Assembly (NCBI GenBank): GCA_045580835.1
Contig: JAZNOM010000091.1
Location: 5,088-69,087 of the forward strand
Length of the DNA: 64,000 nucleotides
Direction of reading: 5' to 3'
Source: UMGS902 sp045580835
Lineage (GTDB): Bacteria; Bacillota; Clostridia; Oscillospirales; CAG-272
Shown: one piece after another, positions 42,667 to 51,967 of the stretch
Position numbering within the stretch: position 1 is the first letter of the stretch
Layout of the letters: each line of letters opens with the position of its first letter
Program-made: the position numbers and the translations under genes
Notes under the pieces: model-generated
Databases searched by the model: none
Seen by the model: the letters and a program-made list of their open reading frames with translations, nothing else
Told to the model about the DNA's origin: nothing

Positions 42667-44112
42667 ATGAGCAAAAGACAAAATTTCACCATGCTTTGTG
42701 ACTACTACGAGCTTACAATGGCTAACGGCTATTTTAAAGCTGGCATGGCAGACGGCATAACGTATTTTGACATGTTTTTCCGCGATGTTCCCGACGGCGG
42801 CGGATTTGCGATTTGCGCAGGTCTTGAACAGTTTATCGAGTACATCAAGGATTTGAAATTTACCGATGAGGATATCGAATACTTGCGCTCAAAAGGTGTT
42901 TTTGACGAGAAATTTCTCGAAAGTTTAAAAACTTTCAAGTTTACCGGCGACATCTACGCAATTCCCGAGGGTACTCCTATTTTCCCAGGTGAGCCTATCG
43001 TAACGGTACGCGCACCGGCTGCAGAGGCACAGTTTATAGAAACATATCTCCTACTCGCAATTAATCACCAATCACTTATCGCAACCAAAGCTAATCGCAT
43101 TGTGCGCGCGGCAAAAGGGCGCGCAGTTGCCGAATTCGGCTCGCGCCGCGCGCAGGGCGCTGACGGTGCCTATCTCGGCGCAAGAGCCGCTTATATCGGC
43201 GGTGTAAATGCAACCGCATGCACAATTTCCGACCGCGACTTCGGCATACCTGCAACGGGCACAATGGCGCACGCATGGGTGCAGATGTTTGACAGCGAAT
43301 ACGAAGCGTTTAAGACATACTGCGAAATCTATCCTACAAACGCAACTCTGCTCGTTGACACCTACAACACGCTTAAAAGCGGCGTCCCCAATGCAATCAA
43401 GGTTTTCAAAGAGGTGCTTTTGCCTAAAGGCATCACAAAATGCGCAATTCGCCTTGACTCGGGCGATATTGCGTATATTTCCAAAAAGGCGCGTCAAATG
43501 CTTGACGAGGCAGGACTCACCGAGTGCAAAATCGTTGCCTCAAACTCGCTTGACGAGGAAATCATCCTCGCACTTATCCGTCAGGGCGCAGAAATCGACT
43601 CATTCGGCGTTGGCGAGCGCTTGATTACCTCAAAAAGCACACCCGTTTTCGGCGGCGTGTACAAGCTTTGTGCAAGAGAAATGCCTGACGGCTCTATAGT
43701 GCCGAAAATCAAGATTAGTGAAAACGCGGCAAAGATTACAAATCCGCATTACAAAAAGGTTTATCGTCTTTATGACAAAGAAAACGGCAAGGCAATCGCT
43801 GATTACATCGCGCTTTACGATGAGATTATTGACGAAAATCAGCCGCTTGAGCTTTTTGACCCCGAGCATACCTGGAAACGTAAGACTATCACTAATTTCT
43901 CTGTACGTGAGCTTCAGGTGCCTATTTTCAAGGACGGCGAATGTGTTTACACTTCCCCGTCTACGGCAGAAATCAGAGACTATTGCTTAAAGGAAGTCGA
44001 TACGCTCTGGGACGAGGTCAAGCGTTTCCAAAATCCGCACAACTACTACGTTGACCTTTCGCAAAAGCTCTGGGACATCAAGCAGGATTTATTAAGAAAA
44101 GCAAGTAAATAA
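42667..44112 (+). CDS. pncB: Nicotinate phosphoribosyltransferase
   Basis: 481 residues; salvages nicotinate to nicotinate mononucleotide with PRPP for NAD synthesis. Motifs: DYYELTMANGYFKAGM, EFGSRRAQGADGAYLGARAA, the autophosphorylated-His region GTMAHAWVQMF, and the phosphate site CAIRLDSGDIAYISKKAR. ATG 42667 follows AAGGAG. Last gene of the glycogen transcript; the link to carbon storage is positional only. Confidence 0.95.
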   Translation: MSKRQNFTMLCDYYELTMANGYFKAGMADGITYFDMFFRDVPDGGGFAICAGLEQFIEYIKDLKFTDEDIEYLRSKGVFDEKFLESLKTFKFTGDIYAIPEGTPIFPGEPIVTVRAPAAEAQFIETYLLLAINHQSLIATKANRIVRAAKGRAVAEFGSRRAQGADGAYLGARAAYIGGVNATACTISDRDFGIPATGTMAHAWVQMFDSEYEAFKTYCEIYPTNATLLVDTYNTLKSGVPNAIKVFKEVLLPKGITKCAIRLDSGDIAYISKKARQMLDEAGLTECKIVASNSLDEEIILALIRQGAEIDSFGVGERLITSKSTPVFGGVYKLCAREMPDGSIVPKIKISENAAKITNPHYKKVYRLYDKENGKAIADYIALYDEIIDENQPLELFDPEHTWKRKTITNFSVRELQVPIFKDGECVYTSPSTAEIRDYCLKEVDTLWDEVKRFQNPHNYYVDLSQKLWDIKQDLLRKASK

Positions 44113-44118
44113 AAAAAC

Positions 44119-44154
44119 GCAGGGGAAAACTTTTTGTAAAAAGTTTTCCCCTGC
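44119..44154. terminator. Bidirectional terminator / palindromic repeat between pncB and the lipoprotein gene
   Basis: 17 bp perfect stem GCAGGGGAAAACTTTTT / AAAAAGTTTTCCCCTGC with a GT loop. A long T-run follows on the minus strand, a weaker CACCCTTTT on the plus strand. Confidence 0.75.
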
Positions 44155-44202
44155 ACCCTTTTCAAAAACTTTAAATCTATCGCATCCTGGTAAATAAAAA
44201 TG

Positions 44203-47007
44203 TTACTTCTCTCTATTTCCCATTACCTTTTGGTAGAGTTCATACTGCTCTTGGGTGCAATTGCTGTAATAATAGATTTCTTTCACCTCGGAGCCATTTG
44301 TAACACGTTCAAGTCTGCCGACATCATCATAGTGATATCTATCGCGGTTATAATCAAGGTCATCGTGCTCTCTAAAACTTCTTACTACTTCTGCATCTCC
44401 TCGCGCCACACGGTAGTATGAAAAGTTTCCATCTTTGTCGCGCTCTAACCATACCTCGCAGGCAAATTCAAGCTCTCCCGTGTCGGAAGCCTTATAATAC
44501 GTATCCGTGCGGATTCTTCCGCCGGCACTGTAGTTCACCTTGACTTCGATTTCCCTTTTGTATTCCTTTACTCCTAAATCGTATCTTTCAAAAGTCGCGC
44601 CTTTTATCCTACCGTCTTCGTAAAACTCATATGTGCGAACCTCTTCATACTCTCCGAGGTCCTCTATATCAGAGTTATATATATCCGCCGAGCGCAAAAG
44701 TTTGCCGTTTGGCAAGTATTCTTTAATGTTTATCTCGTACCACTGTCGCGGTGCCCACTTCTCGCTTTTAAGCGTTCCGTCGGGATAATATGTGCGAACA
44801 GTTTCTCCTCCGGTACAATGTGTTTCATACCCGTTTTCATCATAGAAATATTCGGTTTCACGGACATCTTCACCGTCGTACGTAGCAATTGTTTTTATTT
44901 TTTTGCCTTCATCATCATAAAAATACTCGACAACTTCATCGGTATGCATTACATCTCTTGGATCTGCACCGCTATGCCATGATTCTTTTACAAGCAAACC
45001 TTGCTCATTGTATTCCAATTTGCGCCAAGAACCGGCAAACTCCCCGACATAGTATTCCCAGTATTGTGATTTGCCATCGGTATATGTTTCTTTAAACGTC
45101 AACTCACCGAAAGAATTATAGTGTTCTTCCTTGGCAAGCAAACCGTTTTCATCGTAGGTATAAAATATTTTTGAAGAAAAAATACCGCGGTCATCATAAT
45201 ACATGGTTTTATACTTTAAACCGTTACTATTGTAATAATCTTCGACGTTACCATCATAGGTTACAAGCATTCCGCCGTCGTCGGTGAACTCATATTTTGT
45301 AACGATGCCGCCTATTTCTTTCGATGTGACATACCAAGGAATTACAATTTGAGGAGGAGTTGCAGTGTCAAAATCAAGTAATGTCAAATCTTCTTTTGCA
45401 AAAGTGAAAACGTATTCGCCGTATTCTTTATATTCATACTCAAACTTATCACTTGATATTAGTTCAAAATATACGGTAATGAATTTGTCGTCACTGTGAG
45501 CTGTCATATTTTTGTAGGTATACGGTGTTATCCAAACTCCAATTCCGTATGGTGTATAGTAGCCTCCCTTATCCTCATCGAAAACAGTTTCGTAGTAGCT
45601 TGATTTTTCCCAATTGTGAACACGGAAAAGACGCGTATTTATAAAGTCGCCATCTTCCTTTGAAATTTCATAAAAGCTTCCATCATCCGAAAGTGACACC
45701 ATACTACTGTAGGGGTGATTGTTATCGTCATGGTAAAGAGTGAGCGATGAAATGAAGCGAAGCATATCCAAAGGAGAACATTCATAGTCGCTTGCCGCCC
45801 ATTCATCCAAGTCCATAACATGATGTATAATATGCTCGGCAATCATTTTTGCATCGCGTTCTTTGATTTCTTCGGGGGTAAGTTCTACAACTTTGGGCTG
45901 TGCAATTACAATCTTATCACCATACACAAACATGTTGCCGCCGAAATGATCTGCATAAACAATTTTGCCAAGTTCTTTTTGAAAATCTGCACTGTAGAAG
46001 GTAACTTGGTTTTCATCGCAGTATCTTATATCGAAAATCTCAAGCCATACGGAACCTTCAAAGATATAGTTGCAATCACTCTTTAATTCAAACGCGCCGT
46101 CCGTTTCCTCGCGTGAAGCTATAAGAGTTCCTTGTCCGCTCGCATCATGCTTATATATTTCCCATACAATGTAGTCCTTTTCAACGGTAGTGAAAAATCC
46201 GCCATCGAAAAATGCGTAGGGGTACTGCCCTTCAAGCACCTCAATTTTCTCGTCCGTTTCTACATTGTATATTCCAAATCCGGATGTCCATTCATATCCC
46301 GAAATATGATAAACAAATCGGGTATTATCAATAAATTTTTGAGGATAATAGCCGCAGTGAGAAGCAAGATCGCCGCTTCGGTCATTGGATAAGACGCGCT
46401 TAACGCTTCCATCGGGATATTTTACATCAATACCGCCATCGGTTCCGTCTTTGTAGGTGGGATATGCGGCATATTTGCCGTCGGGCGAGGTTAAATATTC
46501 ATATGTAAACGAACGTTCTTCCCTTTTTGTAACTTCATGAGAAAACACTCCGTTTTCCTCGGTTATAATCATATGAGAATCGTCATCATACTCCGATGCA
46601 ATCATTACAAATTTGCCGTCCCAATATTCATAGGTAAAAATACTATAGAAAACATCTATCGGCTCATCATAAACAAACTCGCAAGTTTCAAGGTCTAAAA
46701 CAGATATGTTATCATAGCGTCCGGTATCATCAACATACCTTAAGAATACAACATATCTGTCATTATATCGGTGCGAGGAGTATGATTCTCCCTCACGCAC
46801 AGGAAGATACACTGTTTCATACGGCATATCCATTGGTGCGGCATCAGCGGTAGTTTCCACGGTGGTTTCATCAGTGATTTCAGCCACGGTGGTTGTTTCC
46901 ACAGGCGCACTTTCGGTAATTTGCGCGGTTGTATTATCGGTTTGTACATTAAAATCACACGCACAAAGCACAAGCGAAAGCGAAAGTAAGAATAAAAGTT
47001 TTTTCAT
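44203..47007 (-). CDS. Large lipoprotein with propeller-like and YD-repeat-like regions
   Basis: 934 residues, not recognised as a named family. Lipoprotein signal MKKLLFLLSLSLVLCAC (Cys17) and a Thr-rich linker (TTAQITESAPVETTTVAEIT) similar in style to the lipoprotein at 5157-7664. About residues 60-400 look like propeller blades (YVVFLRYVDDTGRYDNISVL), 400-590 are unclear, and 590-930 hold repeats of YD/RHS character (YYDDRGIFSSKIFYTYDENG, FYDDEGKKIKTIATYDG). No toxin domain is attached. ATG 47007 has GGAGG and overlaps the membrane protein gene by 4 bp, so the two proteins probably work together at the surface. Confidence 0.78.
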   Translation of the reverse strand: MKKLLFLLSLSLVLCACDFNVQTDNTTAQITESAPVETTTVAEITDETTVETTADAAPMDMPYETVYLPVREGESYSSHRYNDRYVVFLRYVDDTGRYDNISVLDLETCEFVYDEPIDVFYSIFTYEYWDGKFVMIASEYDDDSHMIITEENGVFSHEVTKREERSFTYEYLTSPDGKYAAYPTYKDGTDGGIDVKYPDGSVKRVLSNDRSGDLASHCGYYPQKFIDNTRFVYHISGYEWTSGFGIYNVETDEKIEVLEGQYPYAFFDGGFFTTVEKDYIVWEIYKHDASGQGTLIASREETDGAFELKSDCNYIFEGSVWLEIFDIRYCDENQVTFYSADFQKELGKIVYADHFGGNMFVYGDKIVIAQPKVVELTPEEIKERDAKMIAEHIIHHVMDLDEWAASDYECSPLDMLRFISSLTLYHDDNNHPYSSMVSLSDDGSFYEISKEDGDFINTRLFRVHNWEKSSYYETVFDEDKGGYYTPYGIGVWITPYTYKNMTAHSDDKFITVYFELISSDKFEYEYKEYGEYVFTFAKEDLTLLDFDTATPPQIVIPWYVTSKEIGGIVTKYEFTDDGGMLVTYDGNVEDYYNSNGLKYKTMYYDDRGIFSSKIFYTYDENGLLAKEEHYNSFGELTFKETYTDGKSQYWEYYVGEFAGSWRKLEYNEQGLLVKESWHSGADPRDVMHTDEVVEYFYDDEGKKIKTIATYDGEDVRETEYFYDENGYETHCTGGETVRTYYPDGTLKSEKWAPRQWYEINIKEYLPNGKLLRSADIYNSDIEDLGEYEEVRTYEFYEDGRIKGATFERYDLGVKEYKREIEVKVNYSAGGRIRTDTYYKASDTGELEFACEVWLERDKDGNFSYYRVARGDAEVVRSFREHDDLDYNRDRYHYDDVGRLERVTNGSEVKEIYYYSNCTQEQYELYQKVMGNREK

Positions 47008-47852
47008 AATGCCTCCTTGAATTGGTTAATTCTTCTATTAACCTTTACAATATAAGCCACAAACAATGCAAATATAGGGATTAAAAATAGTAACGAATTT
47101 AAATCTGCCCAAGAAAAGCCCCACATTACCAAGTCGTATACAATCGATACCGTTTTGATGCCGATAATGCATGCCGAAAGCGACGAAATTACCGTTAGCA
47201 ATATGCGCGAAAGTACATTTATTCTGCCGTCTTTATCCCTCTGCAGTTGCTCAAACAACCATAAAACTATAAACGACAAACTGTAAACTACAAGCCAAAG
47301 TACATCGTTTGATAAGTCAATACCTTCAAAGAAAAAGACTACCGTTCGTATTATTCCGACAAATGAAACTACAAGAGCAGTATTCCCTACCGCAGGCGTC
47401 GCCCTGAACTTTACTCTGCAAGAAAAAACAAAGAAAACAGGCACTAAAAATAACAACATCACAAACGGAATTTCACCGTATTCATTACACCAACGCCACG
47501 CTATATCAAGCGGATACATACCAAAAAGAATAAAAACTAAAAACAAAATTGGTGTAATGTATACTGTTATTATAGCTTCGCAAATCCGCTTTGACGCAAA
47601 ATATATTCTGTCACTTCCACGTGTGCGGAGTCGGATGGATACAAACGGTATTGCTATCATAAAAACTATAATAGCAACAGGAACGATAAAGTCATATAAA
47701 AACTGCCATTCAGCAATAGCTTCACCGAATAAAAAAATTGCAATTGCATATACAATCACATCAAAAACAGGGCGCAGAATAAGCCTTACAAAAAGCGCCA
47801 GCGATGCCATAACAATGCATGCTACAGCAGTAATCGGAAACCTACGCTGCAT
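47004..47852 (-). CDS. Polytopic membrane protein of unknown function
   Basis: 282 residues with seven or eight hydrophobic segments and short loops (e.g. RTRGSDRIYFASKRI, LQRDKDGRINVL). No family recognised. ATG 47852 (MQRRF) follows GGAGG; an in-frame GTG at 47861 overlaps the ribosome site and is rejected. Its stop overlaps the lipoprotein start by 4 bp (ATGA). Confidence 0.75.
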   Translation of the reverse strand: MQRRFPITAVACIVMASLALFVRLILRPVFDVIVYAIAIFLFGEAIAEWQFLYDFIVPVAIIVFMIAIPFVSIRLRTRGSDRIYFASKRICEAIITVYITPILFLVFILFGMYPLDIAWRWCNEYGEIPFVMLLFLVPVFFVFSCRVKFRATPAVGNTALVVSFVGIIRTVVFFFEGIDLSNDVLWLVVYSLSFIVLWLFEQLQRDKDGRINVLSRILLTVISSLSACIIGIKTVSIVYDLVMWGFSWADLNSLLFLIPIFALFVAYIVKVNRRINQFKEAL

Positions 47853-47915
47853 AGATTCCACCTCCGATGGTATTCATCTGTATATATTATAGCATATGTA
47901 TCTTCCACAGTCAAC

Positions 47916-47943
47916 AAAAAAAGTCCGCTTGCGCGGACTTTTT
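47916..47943 (-). terminator. Terminator of glgB
   Basis: 11 bp stem AAAAAGTCCGC / GCGGACTTTTT, loop TTGC, then seven T on the minus strand. Confidence 0.88.
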
Positions 47944-47944
47944 A

Positions 47945-49936
47945 TTATTTCTTTTTCTTTACAAGGCAGACTGCAGTGCGTGACGGAAGATACATCTTAA
48001 AGCCGTACTTCTTTTTATCAACCTTTTCGGCGGTGTATGTGATATCGGTTGCAATACGGTTAAATCCGCCGAACTTTTCATCATCAGTGGAAAGCACGGG
48101 AACATACTCGCCGGCGGAAGGAGTATTTACAAAATAGCCGTCATAGGAATTATACGGACTGAAATTGAATGCAAAAACTGCGCCGTTTCGCTCGTAAATA
48201 AGCACCTGCGCCCGCTCGTCAATGAACAAAGCTTTCGCATCCTTATTAAAAATCTTCTTATCCTTTGACAAAGCAAGCATTGCCTTGTCAAACTCCTCAA
48301 GCCATTCATATTTGAGCAGCTTATCGTCTGCAAGATGCCACTGGCGGCGGCAATAGTAATGACTCCAACCGTTGCCCTCGCGCGGGAAGTCAATCCACTC
48401 GGGATGACCAAACTCATTGCCCATAAAGTTAAGATATCCCTCGCCCGCAAGTGACATTGTAATAAAACGAATCATTTTATGAAGCGCAATACCGCGGTCA
48501 ACAACCGCACTTGCCTCGCTGAGTTTTGACATGTGGGTATACATTGCACTGTCGCAAAGCCAGAAAATTATTGTTTTATCGCCGACAAGCGCTTGATCAT
48601 GCGACTCTGCATAGCCTATTGTCTTTTCCATTGGACGGTGACTTGAAAGCTCATTCCAGATCTGCCACATGTTCCAATGCTCGTCACTTGTAGTCTTAAG
48701 CAGCTTTATCCACATATCCGGCACGCCCATGGAAAGGCGAAAGTCAAAGCCAATGCCGCCGTCTGCGATAGGCAAACACATACCGGGCATACCAGACATA
48801 TCCTCGGCAATTGTAACCGCATTTGGGTTAACCTCGCGTATAAGCTCGTTTGCAAGTTGAAGATAGGTAATAGCCTCGGTTTCAGTATTGAGTGAGAAAT
48901 ACTTTGAATAGTCGGTAAACGCAGTTCCAAGGCCGTGGTCATAATAAATCATTGAGGTTACACCGTCAAAGCGGAAACCGTCAAAATGATACTCATTCAT
49001 CCAGAATTTGAGGTTTGAAAGCAGAAAATGTATAACCTCGTTTTTGTTATAGTTAAAGAGCCTTGTTCCCCACGCGGGATGGTCGCCGCGCTGACCTACA
49101 TGAAAGAACTGATAATCTGTACCGTCAAACTGATTGATACCCTCGGCGGTATTTCTAACCGCGTGAGAATGAATAACATCAAGCAGCACCGCAATGCCCA
49201 TTTCGTGCGCGGTGTCGATAAGTTCCTTCAAATCGGCGGGCATACCAAATCTTGATGAAGCTGCAAAGAATGAAGAAACCTGATATCCGAATGAGCCATA
49301 ATACGGGTGCTCCATTATCGCCATTATCTGAATGGCGTTGTAGCCTAGCCCCTTGATACGCGGGAGTATCTTTTCGGTAAACTCCTTGTATGTGCCGACC
49401 TTTTCTTCCTCCTGCGCCATACCGATGTGGCACTCGTAGATATAGAGGTTTTTTGCAGGCTTAAAGGTCTTTTTCTTCCATTTATACGGCTTTTCGTCTA
49501 GGATTTCGCACGACCAGACACGAGTTACAGGGTCTTGTACCACTCTGCGTGCGTAAAGCGGAATTCGTTCTAAAAACTGCCCGTCCTTTTCTACAACGGT
49601 TTTTACCTTACAGCCGCCGTAAAGGCTACGATTTCCCGAAAGGTATATTTCATGCACACCGTTTCCAATATTCGTGAGTTTAAGCTCGGTTGGATTCCAG
49701 CCGTTCATTTCACCCATGATGTAAACAGCGTCAGCGCCGGGCGCCCATTCGCGATAATACCAGCCGTTTTTATCCTTGTGGAAGCCGAAATACTCATGCG
49801 CGTTGGCGAAGTCCGAAAGAGAGGTCCCCTTGCCGAGTATTTCTTTTTTCTTGCGGTTGTAATTTGCAACCCGAAGTTCAATATCCGATTCAAAAGGTTT
49901 CAAATATGGGTCATATTCTAAAATCTTATAGCTCAT
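47945..49936 (-). CDS. glgB: 1,4-alpha-glucan branching enzyme, eukaryote-type (GH13_8)
   Basis: 663 residues. Adds alpha-1,6 branches to glycogen. A CBM48 domain (WYYREWAPGADAVYIMGEMN) precedes the barrel. FRFDGVTSMIYYDHG (nucleophile Asp), TIAEDMSGMPGMC (acid Glu) and YAESHDQALVGDKTI (Asp) follow the wording of animal, plant and yeast branching enzymes, i.e. subfamily GH13_8, not the common bacterial GH13_9 GlgB. ATG 49936 has GGAGG at 8 bp; a start at 49951 lies upstream of that site. Encoded apart from and opposite to the glgC-glgP operon, with its own terminator. Confidence 0.93.
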   Translation of the reverse strand: MSYKILEYDPYLKPFESDIELRVANYNRKKKEILGKGTSLSDFANAHEYFGFHKDKNGWYYREWAPGADAVYIMGEMNGWNPTELKLTNIGNGVHEIYLSGNRSLYGGCKVKTVVEKDGQFLERIPLYARRVVQDPVTRVWSCEILDEKPYKWKKKTFKPAKNLYIYECHIGMAQEEEKVGTYKEFTEKILPRIKGLGYNAIQIMAIMEHPYYGSFGYQVSSFFAASSRFGMPADLKELIDTAHEMGIAVLLDVIHSHAVRNTAEGINQFDGTDYQFFHVGQRGDHPAWGTRLFNYNKNEVIHFLLSNLKFWMNEYHFDGFRFDGVTSMIYYDHGLGTAFTDYSKYFSLNTETEAITYLQLANELIREVNPNAVTIAEDMSGMPGMCLPIADGGIGFDFRLSMGVPDMWIKLLKTTSDEHWNMWQIWNELSSHRPMEKTIGYAESHDQALVGDKTIIFWLCDSAMYTHMSKLSEASAVVDRGIALHKMIRFITMSLAGEGYLNFMGNEFGHPEWIDFPREGNGWSHYYCRRQWHLADDKLLKYEWLEEFDKAMLALSKDKKIFNKDAKALFIDERAQVLIYERNGAVFAFNFSPYNSYDGYFVNTPSAGEYVPVLSTDDEKFGGFNRIATDITYTAEKVDKKKYGFKMYLPSRTAVCLVKKKK

Positions 49937-49966
49937 GCGGGTAACCTCCATTGCTGTTATAAATAT

Positions 49967-49972
49967 ATTATA
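49967..49972 (-). promoter_or_regulatory. Probable -10 box for glgB
   Basis: TATAAT on the minus strand, 31 bp before the glgB start; no clear -35 at 17 bp. Confidence 0.35.
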
Positions 49973-50024
49973 ACATAAGTTGAGAAGGATTTGCGTATTT
50001 TTTGTAAAATATAATTAAGAAAAA

Positions 50025-50159
50025 CGTCAGAACCTGCCCCGGAAAGGTTCCGACACCTCCAAACCTTTTTATAAAGAATTATCCTCCGAAGCCATGGCTA
50101 CACATATAACTTTTTACAGTTTTTCTTTGGTTCTTTCTTCTTAAGAAAGAACGCCCTCG
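50025..50159. repeat. Dispersed repeat, copy 2
   Basis: Second copy of the element at 27058-27193, same orientation. Identical first 44 bp, AGCCATGGCT in the middle, and the hairpin GTTCTTTCTT-CTT-AAGAAAGAAC near the end. Lies between hydA and glgB. Confidence 0.8.
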
Positions 50160-50171
50160 CTTCTTTACGCA

Positions 50172-50201
50172 AAAAAGGCACTGCCCAAGCAGTGCCTTTT
50201 T
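50172..50201 (-). terminator. Terminator of the hydrogenase operon
   Basis: 13 bp perfect stem AAAAAGGCACTGC / GCAGTGCCTTTTT, loop CCAA, T-run on the minus strand, 9 bp after the hydA stop. Confidence 0.9.
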
Positions 50202-50209
50202 GTGTTTAA

Positions 50210-51946
50210 TTAAAGTCCGCGCTTAACGTAAGTGGTGTGGAGAATCTCATGAGCCTTGTGGCTATTGGGCTCGCCGAAGAATTCTTCGTAAAGCTTCTTA
50301 ACCGCGCTGTTCTCGTGAGACTTTCTAAGGTCCATATTCTTATCAGCGGTATAGAGAACTGCTGCTCTCTTTGCGCGAAGGTCAACATTGTTGCGAACCT
50401 TTGCAGGCTGATAAGGCTGACCGCCGCCGTTTACGCAACCGCCGGGACATGCCATAACTTCGATAAAGTGAACGTCTTCCTCACCGTTCTGAACTCTGGT
50501 AAGAAGTTCCTTTGCGTTAGCAGTGCCGCTAACAACAGCAACCTTGAGTTCCATGTCGCCGAGCTTGTAAGAAGCGCGCTTGATACCGGCGGTACCGCGA
50601 ACGTCCTCAAACTCAAGCTTTTCGAGAGGCTTGCCCTCGATAACTTCAGCAGCAGTACGGAGAGCAGCCTCCATAACACCACCGGTAGCACCGAAGATTG
50701 CGCCTGCGCCCGAACCGATATCGAACGGAACGTCGAACTTTTCGTCAGCAAGGCCGCGGAAGTCGATACCTGCAACCTCAATCATCTTTGCAAGCTCGCG
50801 AGTGGTGATAGCAACGTCAACGTCGGGAACACCTGCTGCAGCCTGGTTAGGACGACCAACCTCAAACTTCTTTGCGGTACAAGGAATTACAGATACAAAG
50901 AAGATATTTTTGGGGTCAATACCCATCTTCTGTGCATAGTAGGTCTTGTAGGTTGCGCCGAACATCTGCTGAGGAGACTTACAAGTAGAGAGGTTCTCTG
51001 TCATTTCAGGGAAGTAATGCTCACAGTACTTGATCCAACCGGGAGAGCAAGAGGTAATCATGGGGAGTGCGCCGCCATTCTTAACTCTGCCGAGGAACTC
51101 GGTAGCCTCTTCCATAATGGTAAGGTCAGCAGTGAGGTTCATATCGTATACACCGTCAAAGCCGAGGCGCTTCATAGCAGCAACCATCTGACCTTCGGTG
51201 TCGGTGCCGGGCTCATAGCCGAAGCACTCGCCGATCTGTGCACGAACGGAAGGAGCAGCACAGATTGCAACGTGCATATCGGGGTTAGCGATAGCGTCAA
51301 ATACCTTTGCAGTATCGTCTCTTTCATAAAGAGCACCTGTAGGACAAGCAACTACGCACTGGCCGCAGTTGATACAGGAAGTGTCAGCAAGGTTAAGACC
51401 GAAAGCAGAACCGATAGAGGTATCAAAGCCACGGTCATTTGCGCCGATAACACCGATGCCCTGCATAGCCTTACAAGCAGCTACGCAACGACGGCAAAGG
51501 ATACACTTGTTATTATCACGAATGATGGATACAGAAGAATCGTCGATAGGATACTCGGTTCTCTCGCCGCCGAAGTGATGCTCGTCAACACCGTACTCGT
51601 TGCAGAGCTTCTGAAGCTCACAAGTAGTGCTGCGTACGCAGGAGAGACAGTCCTTCTTATGGTTGGAAAGAAGAAGCTCGAGGTTCATCTTTCTGGAGTC
51701 GCGAATCTTCTTGGAGTTGGTGGTAATTTCCATACCCTCATTTACAGGGTATACGCAAGCGGTAACAAGTCCGCGAGCGCCCTTTACCTCAACAAGGCAA
51801 AGACGGCATGCGCCGATTTCGTTAATATCCTTGAGATAGCAAAGTGTCGGGATATCAATGCCGGCATAGCGACAAGCTTCAAGAACAGTCATGCCCTTTT
51901 CAACTGCATAGTCTCTGCCGTTAATTTTAATGTTTACAGTTTCCAT
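50210..51946 (-). CDS. hydA: [FeFe] hydrogenase catalytic subunit of a bifurcating HydABC complex
   Basis: 578 residues. Evolves H2 using electrons from reduced ferredoxin and NADH together. Cofactor sites in order: [2Fe-2S] (Cys36, 47, 50, 64), His-ligated [4Fe-4S] (His96, Cys100, 103, 109), two [4Fe-4S] (Cys148/151/154/158 and 191/194/197/201), and the H-cluster: TSCSPGW (298-304), IPCTAKKFE (354-362), EVMACPGGCVNGGG (496-509). The first H-cluster motif has Ser where many family members have a second Cys. A C-terminal small-subunit-like tail (KSHENSAVKKLYEEFFG) is fused. ATG 51946 with AAGGAG upstream; a GTG at 51967 abuts the hydB stop. Confidence 0.94.
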   Translation of the reverse strand: METVNIKINGRDYAVEKGMTVLEACRYAGIDIPTLCYLKDINEIGACRLCLVEVKGARGLVTACVYPVNEGMEITTNSKKIRDSRKMNLELLLSNHKKDCLSCVRSTTCELQKLCNEYGVDEHHFGGERTEYPIDDSSVSIIRDNNKCILCRRCVAACKAMQGIGVIGANDRGFDTSIGSAFGLNLADTSCINCGQCVVACPTGALYERDDTAKVFDAIANPDMHVAICAAPSVRAQIGECFGYEPGTDTEGQMVAAMKRLGFDGVYDMNLTADLTIMEEATEFLGRVKNGGALPMITSCSPGWIKYCEHYFPEMTENLSTCKSPQQMFGATYKTYYAQKMGIDPKNIFFVSVIPCTAKKFEVGRPNQAAAGVPDVDVAITTRELAKMIEVAGIDFRGLADEKFDVPFDIGSGAGAIFGATGGVMEAALRTAAEVIEGKPLEKLEFEDVRGTAGIKRASYKLGDMELKVAVVSGTANAKELLTRVQNGEEDVHFIEVMACPGGCVNGGGQPYQPAKVRNNVDLRAKRAAVLYTADKNMDLRKSHENSAVKKLYEEFFGEPNSHKAHEILHTTYVKRGL

Positions 51947-51967
51947 TATTTCTCTTTCTCCTTTCAC

